Positions 42,379 through 50,390 of a stretch of 64,000 nucleotides of DNA are shown piece after piece. The stretch spans positions 620,001 through 684,000 of the forward strand of contig NZ_JANINP010000006.1 of assembly GCF_024508665.1 (NCBI RefSeq), written 5' to 3'. Under the pieces are notes generated by a model. It was not told where the DNA came from, made no database searches, and was given only the letters and a program-made list of their open reading frames with translations. The DNA comes from Sphingomonas sp. (GTDB lineage: Bacteria; Pseudomonadota; Alphaproteobacteria; Sphingomonadales; Sphingomonadaceae). Every line of letters begins with the position of its first letter. The stretch's first letter is position 1. Made by a program: the position numbers and the translations under genes.

Positions 42379-43407
42379 TCAGAGCGTCGCGCGCACCAAA
42401 GCGGCGCCTTCGACCATTGCTTGCATCTTGGCGAAGGCGATGTCGCGGGGCACGTATTTGAACCCGCAATCGGGCGCGACGATGATCTTGTCGGCGGGCA
42501 CGACGGTCATTGCCCGGCGGATTCGCTCGGCGACCGTCTCGGGCGTCTCGATCGCGGGATCGTTCAAGTCGATCGTCCCGACCATGATGTGCTTGCCGCG
42601 CAATGGCGCCAACTCCGCCGGGTCGAGATTGGGCTGCGCGGTCTCGACCGACACCTGGTCGACGCGCGTGCCGGCAAGCTCGCCGAGATAGTCATAGCCG
42701 TGCGGCCGATCGCCATGGATGATCGCGGCGTAGCCGAAGCAGACGTGCAGCGCGGTGACGCCGCCTACATCCTGCAGCGCGCGATCGATCGCCTTGGCGC
42801 CATATTGCCGCGCTTTCTCGGGCCGCGCCTGGAGATAGGGTTCGTCGATCTGGACGATATCGGCGCCCGCGGCGAACAGGTCGCGTATCTCCTCATTGAC
42901 CGCCGCCGCATAATCGAGCGCCATCTCCTCCTCGCTCTCATAGAAATCGTTCTGTGCCTGCTGGGTCATCGTGAACGGACCGGGTACGGTGATCTTGATC
43001 CTGCGGTTGGTGTTGCGCCGCAGGAATTCGACATCGCGGACCTGGACGGAATGCCTGCGGCGGATTCGGCCGGTGACGCGCGGCACCGGATTGGGATGAC
43101 CGCTGCGGTCGAGCGCGACGCCCGGATTGTCGAGATCGACGCCTTCGAGCGCTGTCGCGAAGCGGTTCGAATAACTTTCCCGGCGCATCTCGCCATCGGT
43201 GACGATATCGATGCCGGCCCGTTCCTGCAGGTGGATGGCCATGATCGTGGCGTCGTCCTGCGCTTCCTCGAGGTGGTCGGGAGCCGGGCGCCAGAGTTCG
43301 AGTGCGCGCACCCGCGGCGGGAAACGGCCGGCGAGGCGGGCCCGATCGATCAGCCATTCGGGCATTGCGTAGGATCCGACCAGAGTCGTGGGCAGCAGCG
43401 TGTTCAT
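42379..43407 (-). CDS. MetE C-domain-like protein 2
   Basis: 342 residues from MNTLLPTTLVGSYAMP (ATG 43405-43407, with AGGGGAT eight bases upstream). It is a single MetE-like barrel with the zinc site kept: H221/C223 in LHVCFGY, E255 in VSVETAQ and C314 in VAPDCGFKY, plus the folate- or substrate-side GEMRRESYSNRF and VQIDEPYLQ. It is more like the standard MetE C-domain than MetE-like 1 and 3, and lacks their extra insertions. It is divergent from the LLM2-SDR operon. The reaction is not known; thiol-dependent methyl transfer or addition is expected. Confidence 0.82.
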   Translation of the reverse strand: MNTLLPTTLVGSYAMPEWLIDRARLAGRFPPRVRALELWRPAPDHLEEAQDDATIMAIHLQERAGIDIVTDGEMRRESYSNRFATALEGVDLDNPGVALDRSGHPNPVPRVTGRIRRRHSVQVRDVEFLRRNTNRRIKITVPGPFTMTQQAQNDFYESEEEMALDYAAAVNEEIRDLFAAGADIVQIDEPYLQARPEKARQYGAKAIDRALQDVGGVTALHVCFGYAAIIHGDRPHGYDYLGELAGTRVDQVSVETAQPNLDPAELAPLRGKHIMVGTIDLNDPAIETPETVAERIRRAMTVVPADKIIVAPDCGFKYVPRDIAFAKMQAMVEGAALVRATL

Positions 43408-43543
43408 CGGCATATCCCCTAATTTCCGTTCCGCGACGGTGACCTGGGACCATAAGGACCGATTGGAATATTGTGAACGATTTTCGGCAATGACGAATAT
43501 CGGCCAGGTGCTCTTGAAGAATCCGACCGCCGGCATCTTCCCT

Positions 43544-43581
43544 TATGTCAGATAGGCTGTTATAAGACAGGCTGTTAAATG
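43544..43581. promoter_or_regulatory. Tandem island operator motifs upstream of LLM2
   Basis: Two overlapping copies are seen: 43544-43566 (TATGTCAGATAGGCTGTTAT plus AAG) and 43560-43581 (TTATAAGACAGGCTGTTAAA plus TG). The second ends 47 bases before the LLM2 start. Tandem spacing of about 16 bases suggests cooperative binding or two regulators. Confidence 0.65.
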
Positions 43582-43628
43582 TGCCGCATCGGAATTCCGG
43601 GCGGGAGAGGAACCGGAGAGAGAGCGCA

Positions 43629-44939
43629 ATGCAATTCGGTCTGTTTTACGAGCATCAGTCACCCGCGCCGTTCACCGCCGCGAAGGACATGCAGATCTTC
43701 CACAATGCGCTCGACGAGCTCGAGCTCGCCGACAAGCTGGGCTATGATTACGCCTGGCTGGTCGAGCATCATTTCCTCGAGGAATATTCGCACAGCTCGG
43801 CCCCCGACGTATTTCTCGGCGCGCTCAGCCAGCGGACCAAAAGGATGCGGCTCGGCCATGGCATTTGCGTGATGCCGCCCCGGATCAACCACCCGGCGCG
43901 CGTTGCCGAGCGGATCGCGACGCTCGACCTGCTGTCGAAGGGCCGCGTCGAATGGGGCACCGGTGAAAGCGGCACCGCGATGGAGCTCGAAGGTTTCGGC
44001 GTCGATCCCGATCTCAAGAAGGACATGTGGCGCGAGGCGACCGAGCAATGCGCGAACATGCTGACGATGACGCCCTATCCCGGTTTCCAGGGCGAGCATT
44101 TCTCGATGCCGACGCGCAACATCGTCCCCAAGCCGATCCAGGCGCCGCATCCGCCGCTATGGGTGGCGTGCTCGCGCCGCGACACGATCCTGCATGCCGC
44201 GCGTAACGGCATGGGCGCGCTCGTGTTCGGCTTCGCCGCGCCGGAGCAGGCGGGCAAATGGGTCCAGGAATATTACGATATCATCAAGTCCGACGAATGC
44301 GTGCCGATCGGCCATGCCGTGAACGCCAATTTTGCCATCGTCACCGCGCTGTCGGTCCATGAGGACGAACAGGTCGCGATCGACCGCGGCACCGAAGGCT
44401 TCAAATATTTCGGTTATTCGCTGGGGTTCTACGCCTCGTTCGGCAAGCTCAAGCCCGGCCATTCGAGCGTTTGGGAGGACTTCAAGAAGGCCGAGGCAGG
44501 GATCGAGGACAATCACGGCAATGGCGGCATCGGCACGCCCGAACAGGTCCACGACCATTGCAAGGCCTATGCGGATGTCGGCGTCGATCAGATCATCTTC
44601 GTTCAGCAGACTGGCCCCGCCAACCACGAGCATATCTGCGAATCGCTCGAACTGTTCGCGACCACGGCGATGCCGCGGCTGAAGGTGGGCGAAGAAGAGC
44701 GCCTGGCGAAGAAGCAGGCCGAGCTGGCGCCCTATTTCGAGGCGGCGCTGGCGCGCAAACAGAAGATGGCCCCGCTTGCGGTCGAGGATATCGAAGTCGT
44801 CAAATCGTACGGCCTTCGCAAGAAGGAGGCCGGGACTTACGTGAATGTCCGCTCGGATCGTGGCGGTGGGCTGGCAGTGGTGGCCGACGATCCGCTGGCG
44901 CTGGTTTCGAACCAGGCGGAAAAGGCTTCGCAAGGGTGA
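43629..44939 (+). CDS. LLM-class flavin-dependent monooxygenase 2
   Basis: 436 residues, luciferase-like barrel: MQFGLFYEHQSPAPF, YDYAWLVEHHFLEEYSHSS, TLDLLSKGRVEWGTGESGT and KPIQAPHPPLWVACSRRD, with a C-terminal helical extension of about 60 residues after the barrel. It needs FMNH2 from a reductase; none is in this operon, so the reductase at 35535 may serve both enzymes. It overlaps the SDR gene by four bases (GTGA). It probably oxygenates the same or a related substrate as LLM1. Confidence 0.86.
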   Translation: MQFGLFYEHQSPAPFTAAKDMQIFHNALDELELADKLGYDYAWLVEHHFLEEYSHSSAPDVFLGALSQRTKRMRLGHGICVMPPRINHPARVAERIATLDLLSKGRVEWGTGESGTAMELEGFGVDPDLKKDMWREATEQCANMLTMTPYPGFQGEHFSMPTRNIVPKPIQAPHPPLWVACSRRDTILHAARNGMGALVFGFAAPEQAGKWVQEYYDIIKSDECVPIGHAVNANFAIVTALSVHEDEQVAIDRGTEGFKYFGYSLGFYASFGKLKPGHSSVWEDFKKAEAGIEDNHGNGGIGTPEQVHDHCKAYADVGVDQIIFVQQTGPANHEHICESLELFATTAMPRLKVGEEERLAKKQAELAPYFEAALARKQKMAPLAVEDIEVVKSYGLRKKEAGTYVNVRSDRGGGLAVVADDPLALVSNQAEKASQG

Positions 44940-45664
44940 GCATCCTCGACGGCCGCGTCGTCGTGATCACCGGGGCCAGCTCGGGAATAGGCGCGGCCTG
45001 CGCCATGGCCTTCGTCGAAAAGGGTGCCAAGGTCGTGCTCGCCGCGCGCCGCGCAGAGCGTCTGGGTGCTTTGGTAGACCAGGTCGAGGCGACCGGCGGC
45101 GAGGCGCTGGCGGTGGCGACCGACGTTACCGACGAGGACGCGGTCGCCAATCTCTTCGCACAAGCCGTGGCGCGGTTCGGCACGGTCGACGTGCTGATCA
45201 ACAATGCCGGCATTGCCGACAGCACGCCGGCCGAGTTGACCGACCTGGCGTTGTGGCGCCGCGTCATCGACACCAACCTGACCTCGGCATTTCTGTGTGC
45301 GCGGTCGGCGATCCCGATCATGAGGGCGCAGGGTAGGGGGCGAATCATCAATGTCGGATCGATCTCCGCCAAGGTGCCGCGCAAGGACAGCCCGGCCTAT
45401 ACCGCGAGCAAATGGGGGCTCGCCGGCCTGACGCGCGCGCTGGCGGTCGATTGTCGCGCGGACAATATCGCGGTTTCGGCGTTCCACCCGGGCATCGTCG
45501 CGACGGAGTTGGGTGGCGGCCCCAGCACCAAGCCCGCCGAAATGACGGCGCGGGTGGAGGACGCCGCGGGCATCATCGTCCATATGGCCGACATGCCGGA
45601 TCACTTGAATTTCTACGAAGCGCTGATGGTGCAGAACAAGATCCCGTTTCTCGGCCGCGGGTAG
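44936..45664 (+). CDS. Short-chain dehydrogenase/reductase
   Basis: 242 residues, classical SDR: NAD(P)-binding TGASSGIGAACA at residues 12-23, NNAG in LINNAGIAD, catalytic Ser in INVGSISAK and YTASKWGLAG (Tyr and Lys). GTG start overlapping the LLM2 stop. It would oxidise or reduce an alcohol/ketone adjacent to the oxygenation step, for example converting a hydroxylated product to a ketone for the flavoenzyme. The coenzyme preference is not decided by the sequence seen. Confidence 0.87.
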   Translation: MSILDGRVVVITGASSGIGAACAMAFVEKGAKVVLAARRAERLGALVDQVEATGGEALAVATDVTDEDAVANLFAQAVARFGTVDVLINNAGIADSTPAELTDLALWRRVIDTNLTSAFLCARSAIPIMRAQGRGRIINVGSISAKVPRKDSPAYTASKWGLAGLTRALAVDCRADNIAVSAFHPGIVATELGGGPSTKPAEMTARVEDAAGIIVHMADMPDHLNFYEALMVQNKIPFLGRG

Positions 45665-45702
45665 GGACGGACTGTCCGCTATCCGGATGAGGAGCGTGGG
45701 TG

Positions 45703-46032
45703 TCAGGCCTTCTCGGCCTTCGCATCGACGATATTCTTGAGCTTGCGCGCCGCACTCACCGAAACCGGCCAGCCGGCATAGAAGGCGATATGCGCGATCG
45801 CCTCGCCGATTTCCTCGACCGTGAGGCCGTTCTCCAGCCCCAGCTCCATATGCCCCTGCGCCTGGTCGCGGTTGAGCGCGATCAGGCAGGTTATGGTGAT
45901 CAGGCTGCGGTCGCGCTTCGAGAGTTCGGCGCGCTCCCAGACCTTGTCGTAGAGGACGCTCTGGGTGATTTCGTCCAGCAGCGGCGCCACCCCCGCCAAT
46001 TCCCTGCCGCGTCCGCCCGATGGTCGCTTCAC
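45703..46032 (-). CDS. Carboxymuconolactone decarboxylase-family protein 3 (short)
   Basis: 109 residues from GTG 46030-46032, overlapping the aldolase stop (GTGA), with GGGGAGAG upstream. PcaC-like helices: VLYDKVWERAELSKRDRSLITITCLIALNR and GHMELGLENGLTVEEIGEAIAHIAFYAGW. The His corresponding to the PcaC position is kept (QGHMEL). It is shorter at the N-terminus than the two island paralogues. Together with the HpcH/HpaI aldolase it forms a two-gene unit. Decarboxylation or isomerisation of a ring-cleavage product is plausible. Confidence 0.8.
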   Translation of the reverse strand: MKRPSGGRGRELAGVAPLLDEITQSVLYDKVWERAELSKRDRSLITITCLIALNRDQAQGHMELGLENGLTVEEIGEAIAHIAFYAGWPVSVSAARKLKNIVDAKAEKA

Positions 46033-46802
46033 TTCGACTCTCCCCGATAGGGTTTGAAATTGGCCGCCGCCGCGTTGAGCGCGCCGCGCAGCATGCCGAG
46101 CTCCGAAAGCCAGGCGATGTAACGGACGCCGCGCGCGACATAGGATTCGAGCTGAGCGGCATTGGCGACGACGGTGCCGATATGCTTGCGGCCCGCGGCC
46201 ACCTCGATCACGCGGTCGATCGCCGCGACCACATCGGGGTGCGCCGCATCGCCGGGATGGCCGAGCGAGGCGCTGAGATCGCCAGGGCCGATGAACAGAA
46301 CGTCGAGCTCGTCGACCGCGCACAGGGCCTCGACATCCTCGACCATCTCCTTGTTCTCGACGTGGACGCTGACCAGCGTCTCGCGATTGGCGCGCTGCTC
46401 GTAATCGGGGAGCGTGCCATAGGCCGCGGCGCGACACGCGCGTGCCGAGCCGCGTTCGCCGAGGGGCCAGTATTTGGCCTTGCGGATCACTTCGCGCACT
46501 TCCGCCGCGCTCCTGAGCGAGGGCACCTGGATGCCGCTCGCGCCGCTATCGAGGACGTGAAGGATATTGGCCTCGCCGGCATCGGGGGTGCGGACGACGC
46601 TGCTCATCCCCATCCGTTCGCAGGTGCGGATCATGTTCTCCAGGCCGGCATGCGTGTAGCAGCCATGCTCGGCGTCGAGGATCACGAAATCGAACCCGGC
46701 GATGCCGTAGAGCTCGGCGATGGCGGGCGCGTCGAGCTTGACGAAACTGCCGAAGACGGTCTCTCCGGCCTCCAATTTGCGCTTCACTTCCCCGTTGAAC
46801 AT
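46029..46802 (-). CDS. HpcH/HpaI-family aldolase
   Basis: 257 residues from ATG 46800-46802; the adjacent GTG is an alternative. Class II pyruvate-dependent aldolase features are FGSFVKLDAPAIAELYGIAG, FVILDAEHGCYTHAGLENMI, the metal Glu in VHVENKEMVEDVE and the metal Asp region LFIGPGDLSASLGHPGD, with an Arg-rich loop GERGSARACRA. It splits 4-hydroxy-2-oxo acids into pyruvate and an aldehyde, the usual last step after meta ring cleavage. The aldehyde could go to the ALDH at 58954. It is divergent from MetE-like 3 over an operator site. Confidence 0.87.
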   Translation of the reverse strand: MFNGEVKRKLEAGETVFGSFVKLDAPAIAELYGIAGFDFVILDAEHGCYTHAGLENMIRTCERMGMSSVVRTPDAGEANILHVLDSGASGIQVPSLRSAAEVREVIRKAKYWPLGERGSARACRAAAYGTLPDYEQRANRETLVSVHVENKEMVEDVEALCAVDELDVLFIGPGDLSASLGHPGDAAHPDVVAAIDRVIEVAAGRKHIGTVVANAAQLESYVARGVRYIAWLSELGMLRGALNAAAANFKPYRGESK

Positions 46803-46838
46803 CACCGCATCCTTCTCCCGCTCCGCTTGACGGAGTTG

Positions 46839-46852
46839 CTATTTACAAATGC
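46839..46852. promoter_or_regulatory. CTATTTACAAATGC element
   Basis: Matches 13 of 14 bases of CTATGTACAAATGC at 24609-24622; a looser copy (CTGTTACAAACGC) is at 51820-51832 near a third MFS gene. In the two best cases it lies 12-24 bases upstream of the main island motif. Confidence 0.4.
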
Positions 46853-46875
46853 CATTCAACATGGCAGCAACGCGA

Positions 46876-46897
46876 CTATAAGCCAAGCTTTCATATG
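46876..46897. promoter_or_regulatory. Island operator motif upstream of MetE-like 3
   Basis: CTATAAGCCAAGCTTTCATA plus TG fits the element; on the opposite strand its centre reads AGCTTGGCT, identical to the sites at 24634 and 62259. It ends 51 bases before the MetE-like 3 start and lies 73 bases from the aldolase start on the other side. Confidence 0.6.
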
Positions 46898-46948
46898 TGA
46901 GGCCGGCAAAACGGTCCGCCAGCATAAGGGCCAGCGATAGGAGATGAT

Positions 46949-48157
46949 GTGAAACGCAGCACCGATCGTATCCTTACGACCCATGTAGGCAGCTTGATCC
47001 GGCCGCTCAACGTGCTTCAGGGGATGATGGCCAAGGTCCTCGGCGAGCCCGTCGACGAAGCCGAGTTCCAGCGCGACGTCCGCCAAGGCGTCGCCGATGT
47101 CGTCGCCAAGCAGGCCGAGATCGGCATCGACATTCCCAGCGATGGCGAAATCTCCAAGCCAAGTTTCCACAATTATGTGGTCGAGCGGCTCGGCGGTCTC
47201 GAAAAGGTCCCGCCGTCGGATCGCGGCGCCTATTATGCGGCGCTGACCGAGGAATTTCCGGGCTTCATGACCCAGTATAACGGCATGTACAAAACGATGT
47301 GGATGCCGCCCGAGCTCGACGCCGAAAAGGTCCGCAAGGCGGCCAATACGCCACCGGCGCGTGTCCGCGTCGCGGCGCCGATCCATTATGTCGGACAGGA
47401 TGCGCTCCAGACCGATCTCGATAATTATCGGGCGGCGCTTGCCGGCAAGGATTTCGTCGAGGCGTTCATGCCCTCGGCCACGCCGGCGCGCGACGATGCC
47501 GATGCCGGCACGGTCTATGCGAGCGAATCCGAATATCTCTATGCGCTCGCCGACGCGATGCACGTCGAATACAAGGCGATCGTCGATGCCGGCTATATCG
47601 TCCAGCTCGACCTCGGCCTTCCGGCGCGCAACCAGGTGCTGCCCGGCAATCCCAATCCGACGCCCGAGGATCTGCGCCGCGCTTCCGAGCGCCAGGTCGA
47701 GGCCTATAACCACGCCCTGCGCGGCATTCCCGAGGACCGCGTGCGCTATCACATGTGCTGGGGCAGCATGAACACGCCGCACACCACCGACGTGCCGCTG
47801 CGCGAGGTCATCGACATCATTCTCAAGATCAAGGCGCAGGCCTATGTCATCGAGGGCGCCAACCCGCGCCACGAGCATGAGTGGATGGTGTGGAAGGATG
47901 TCAAGTTGCCCGACGGCAAGATCCTCGTCCCCGGCGTGATCAGCCACCAGACCAATGTCGTCGAGCATCCCGAGCTCGTCGCGTGGCGCATCTCGAATTT
48001 CGCGAGCGTGGTCGGGCGCGAGAATGTCATCGCCGGCACCGATTGCGGCTTCTCGCAGGGCTGGAACATGGCGCGAGTCCATCCCGAGGTGCAATGGGCC
48101 AAGCTCTCGGCATTGGTCGAGGGCGCCGCCTTGGCCTCGCGGCAGCTGTGGCAATGA
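46949..48157 (+). CDS. MetE C-domain-like protein 3
   Basis: 402 residues from GTG 46949 (GATAGGAGA upstream). A paralogue of MetE-like 1: shared KRSTDRILTTHVGSLIRP start, PGFMTQYN-like insert and HMCWGS. Zn ligands are intact at H268, C270, E302 and C366 (GTDCGFSQG). It leads an operon with HSL esterase 2 and the second decarboxylase-like gene, whereas MetE-like 1 follows the NHL propeller. Thiol-activating chemistry (methyl or alkyl transfer to a thiol) is expected from the site; the acceptor is unknown. Confidence 0.82.
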   Translation: MKRSTDRILTTHVGSLIRPLNVLQGMMAKVLGEPVDEAEFQRDVRQGVADVVAKQAEIGIDIPSDGEISKPSFHNYVVERLGGLEKVPPSDRGAYYAALTEEFPGFMTQYNGMYKTMWMPPELDAEKVRKAANTPPARVRVAAPIHYVGQDALQTDLDNYRAALAGKDFVEAFMPSATPARDDADAGTVYASESEYLYALADAMHVEYKAIVDAGYIVQLDLGLPARNQVLPGNPNPTPEDLRRASERQVEAYNHALRGIPEDRVRYHMCWGSMNTPHTTDVPLREVIDIILKIKAQAYVIEGANPRHEHEWMVWKDVKLPDGKILVPGVISHQTNVVEHPELVAWRISNFASVVGRENVIAGTDCGFSQGWNMARVHPEVQWAKLSALVEGAALASRQLWQ

Positions 48158-48158
48158 G

Positions 48159-49091
48159 ATGAGCGACAATCCCAGGCTTGCCGAGGGATTGGCCGCATAT
48201 CTCGACGCCGTCCGCGGCGCGCCGGGCACTCCGCTCGAAACGGCGCGGCTCCTGGCAGACCGCGACGCGCACCGGATCGCCTACCCACTGCCGGCGGGGA
48301 TGACGGTGGTCGACAGCTTCGTGGTGCGCGCCGGGGACGAGGTGCCGGTGCGCATCTATCGTCCGGCGGGGAAAGGGGCGCTGCCCGCTATTGTCTATTT
48401 TCATGGCGGCGGCCTCACCACCGGTAGCATCGAAACCTATCAACCGCTGGCGATGGCGCTGGCCGAGGCGACCGGCGCGGTGGTGATCAGTGTCCATTAT
48501 GCCCGTCTGCCCGAAGCCACGCCGCGCGCGGCGGTCGAGCAATGCTATGACGCGCTCGCCTGGGCCGCGCGGATGGCGTTTGCCCTTGCCATCGATCCGG
48601 CGCGGATCGCGATCGCCGGCGACAGCGCCGGCGCGTTCTTGGCGGCGCAGGTTGCCATTCTCGCGCGCGATCGCGGCGGCCCGAACCTGATTTGCCAATT
48701 GCTCGCGTACGGCATGTTCGATGTCGACGAAGGGCGCGCCGCTTACGCCGATGTTCGCGATCCCGTGCTGAAGCTGCCGGTGATCCAGGCCATTATCGCT
48801 ACCTATCGCAGCGCCAACGCCCGCGATCCCGCGCCGTTGGAGGTGCCGCTGCGTAGCGCCCTCGGCGGCCTGCCGCCGGCGATCCTGCTGGAGGCCGAGC
48901 ACGACGCCCTAGTCGACGAGGGCTACGAATTTGCCGAGCGGCTGGCCGCCGCCGGCGTGCAATCCCAATTCCGCATCGCCCCCAATATGTGCCACGGCTT
49001 CCTCCGCGCCGTCCGTTTCTCCGCTCCCGTCCGCGCCGAAATGTGCTGGCTCGGCGACGCCTTCCGAACCCTCACGCAATCAAGGAACTAG
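48159..49091 (+). CDS. HSL-family alpha/beta hydrolase (esterase) 2
   Basis: 310 residues. HSL motifs are VYFHGGGLTTGSIETY, IAGDSAGAFLAAQ, the acid in LEAEHDALVDEGYEF and the His in NMCHGFLRAVRFS. High similarity to esterase 1 (33092-34039), including RYRRLPE/HYARLPE and GFLRAV. It starts one base after the MetE-like 3 stop. It probably cleaves an ester intermediate such as a Baeyer-Villiger product or a plant-type ester. Confidence 0.85.
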   Translation: MSDNPRLAEGLAAYLDAVRGAPGTPLETARLLADRDAHRIAYPLPAGMTVVDSFVVRAGDEVPVRIYRPAGKGALPAIVYFHGGGLTTGSIETYQPLAMALAEATGAVVISVHYARLPEATPRAAVEQCYDALAWAARMAFALAIDPARIAIAGDSAGAFLAAQVAILARDRGGPNLICQLLAYGMFDVDEGRAAYADVRDPVLKLPVIQAIIATYRSANARDPAPLEVPLRSALGGLPPAILLEAEHDALVDEGYEFAERLAAAGVQSQFRIAPNMCHGFLRAVRFSAPVRAEMCWLGDAFRTLTQSRN

Positions 49092-49094
49092 ACC

Positions 49095-49484
49095 GTGGCG
49101 CTCAAGACCGAAGACCCCGCATTCCAGGCCGGCCGCGAAATGCGCAGGCAGATGTTCGGCGATGCCAGCATCGCGCGTCTCGACAATGCCGACGATTTCA
49201 ACGAGCCGCTCGAGAATTACGTCACGTCGGCCGTTTTCGGCGAAACCTGGACGCGGCCCGGCCTGACCCTGCGCGAACGCTGCCTGATCACCGTTGCGAT
49301 CAGCGCTGCGCTTAACCGTCAGATTCCCCTGAAGCGGATGGTCAAATGCGCGATCGCGAACGGCGCGACCAAGGAGGATATCCGCGAGACCCTGCTCCAG
49401 ACGACAATGTATATCGGCGTTGCCGGCGGCGTCGAAAGCTGGGCGCTCGCCGCCGAAGCGCTCAAGGAAATCGACGCTTATTGA
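49095..49484 (+). CDS. Carboxymuconolactone decarboxylase-family protein 2
   Basis: 129 residues from GTG 49095, the downstream partner of esterase 2. It shares the N-terminal MFGDASIARLDNADDFNEPLE pattern with the protein at 34036-34416. The PcaC-position His, however, is replaced (IPLKRMVKCAIANGATKEDI), so its chemistry may differ or be lost. Three bases separate it from the esterase stop. It converges with the HbpS-like gene with six bases between stops. Confidence 0.8.
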   Translation: MALKTEDPAFQAGREMRRQMFGDASIARLDNADDFNEPLENYVTSAVFGETWTRPGLTLRERCLITVAISAALNRQIPLKRMVKCAIANGATKEDIRETLLQTTMYIGVAGGVESWALAAEALKEIDAY

Positions 49485-49490
49485 GCAGGC

Positions 49491-49967
49491 CTAGGGGGCG
49501 GGGACGGGCTTGGCCGCCTTGAGTCCGGCCGCCTCGATGCCGGCGGTGCCGCAGGCGGCATCGTCGGCTGGCTTGCCGCCCGACGTGCCGACGCCGCCCA
49601 GAAGTGTGCCGTCGGCCGAGTAGATCGGCACGCCGCCCATGATCGTCGCGACGCTCGGCATGTTCGCCGGCGGATTGAGCGCGGCGGTATCGGCGGTGGC
49701 GCGGCCATATTTGGCGGCCGAGGTCGCCTTCCACAACGCGATCTCGCCGACGCCCATCGACACGCCGTCCATATGCGCCAGCGTCACCGCCATGCCGTGA
49801 TTCTCGAGCACGAACACCGCGACCTTGAGATTGTGCGCGCGCGCATAATCGAGGCAGGTGTCGCGGATCTTGGCGGCGCTGGCATAATCGAGCGAGGGCC
49901 GGGCGGTTTGCGCGGAAGCGGGCACGGCGAGCGACAGCGTCGCGGCAAGGGCGAGGCCGCGCCTCAT
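49491..49967 (-). CDS. Secreted GlcG/HbpS-like heme-binding-family protein
   Basis: 158 residues with signal peptide MRRGLALAATLSLAVPASAQ. The fold is GlcG/HbpS-like: VFVLENHGMAVTLAHMDGVS, LWKATSAAKYGR and a C-terminal GVPIYSADGTLLGGVGTSGG. Family members bind heme or small ligands; in catabolic clusters they accompany periplasmic oxidations. Its ATG overlaps the stop of the cytochrome c gene (ATGA), so both proteins are made together and exported. The exact role is unknown. Confidence 0.8.
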   Translation of the reverse strand: MRRGLALAATLSLAVPASAQTARPSLDYASAAKIRDTCLDYARAHNLKVAVFVLENHGMAVTLAHMDGVSMGVGEIALWKATSAAKYGRATADTAALNPPANMPSVATIMGGVPIYSADGTLLGGVGTSGGKPADDAACGTAGIEAAGLKAAKPVPAP

Positions 49968-50383
49968 TTCAGCATCTCGAGATAGCCGATGATCTCGCCG
50001 CGCTTGGCGGCGTCCTTGATCCCTGGGATCATCATCTTCGTGCCCGGCACCACACCCTTGGGATCGGTGAGATAGGCGTCGAGCTTGGCGCGCGTCCAGC
50101 GGATACTCGATCCCTTCATGGCCGGCGAATAGGAATAGCCCGGCCTCGTGCCCGCCGCTGCGCCGACCACGCCGAACAGATTGGGGCCGACGCCGTTGGG
50201 CGCGCCTTTGGCGGTGCTGTGGCAGGCGCTGCACGTCGCGAAGGCCGCGGGCGGGGCAACCGCCGGAGGCAAGGGTGCCGCCGGTGCCGGCGTGCGGCCG
50301 GCGCCATGCGCCGACGCGACGATTAACAGCAAGGCCGTGCCGGTCATGGCTGCGGTCAGATACGCGTTCGAGTGGGTCACCAT
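49964..50383 (-). CDS. Small class I cytochrome c
   Basis: 139 residues. The N-terminal hydrophobic stretch (TAAMTGTALLLIVASAHGAG) is a signal or membrane anchor. One heme site CSACH lies at about residues 50-54 in ATCSACHSTAKGAPNGVGPN, and the sixth-ligand Met lies in GTKMMIPGIKD. Pro-rich linker before the domain. It carries electrons in the periplasm. No quinoprotein or flavocytochrome dehydrogenase gene is beside it in this window, so its electron donor is unknown. It overlaps the HbpS-like gene. Confidence 0.85.
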   Translation of the reverse strand: MVTHSNAYLTAAMTGTALLLIVASAHGAGRTPAPAAPLPPAVAPPAAFATCSACHSTAKGAPNGVGPNLFGVVGAAAGTRPGYSYSPAMKGSSIRWTRAKLDAYLTDPKGVVPGTKMMIPGIKDAAKRGEIIGYLEMLK

Positions 50384-50390
50384 GTTTTCC

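Noticed and set aside
45668..45678. CGGAC-T-GTCCG as a terminator between the convergent SDR and decarboxylase genes
   Set aside because: The one-base loop cannot form a stable hairpin, and no T-run follows.
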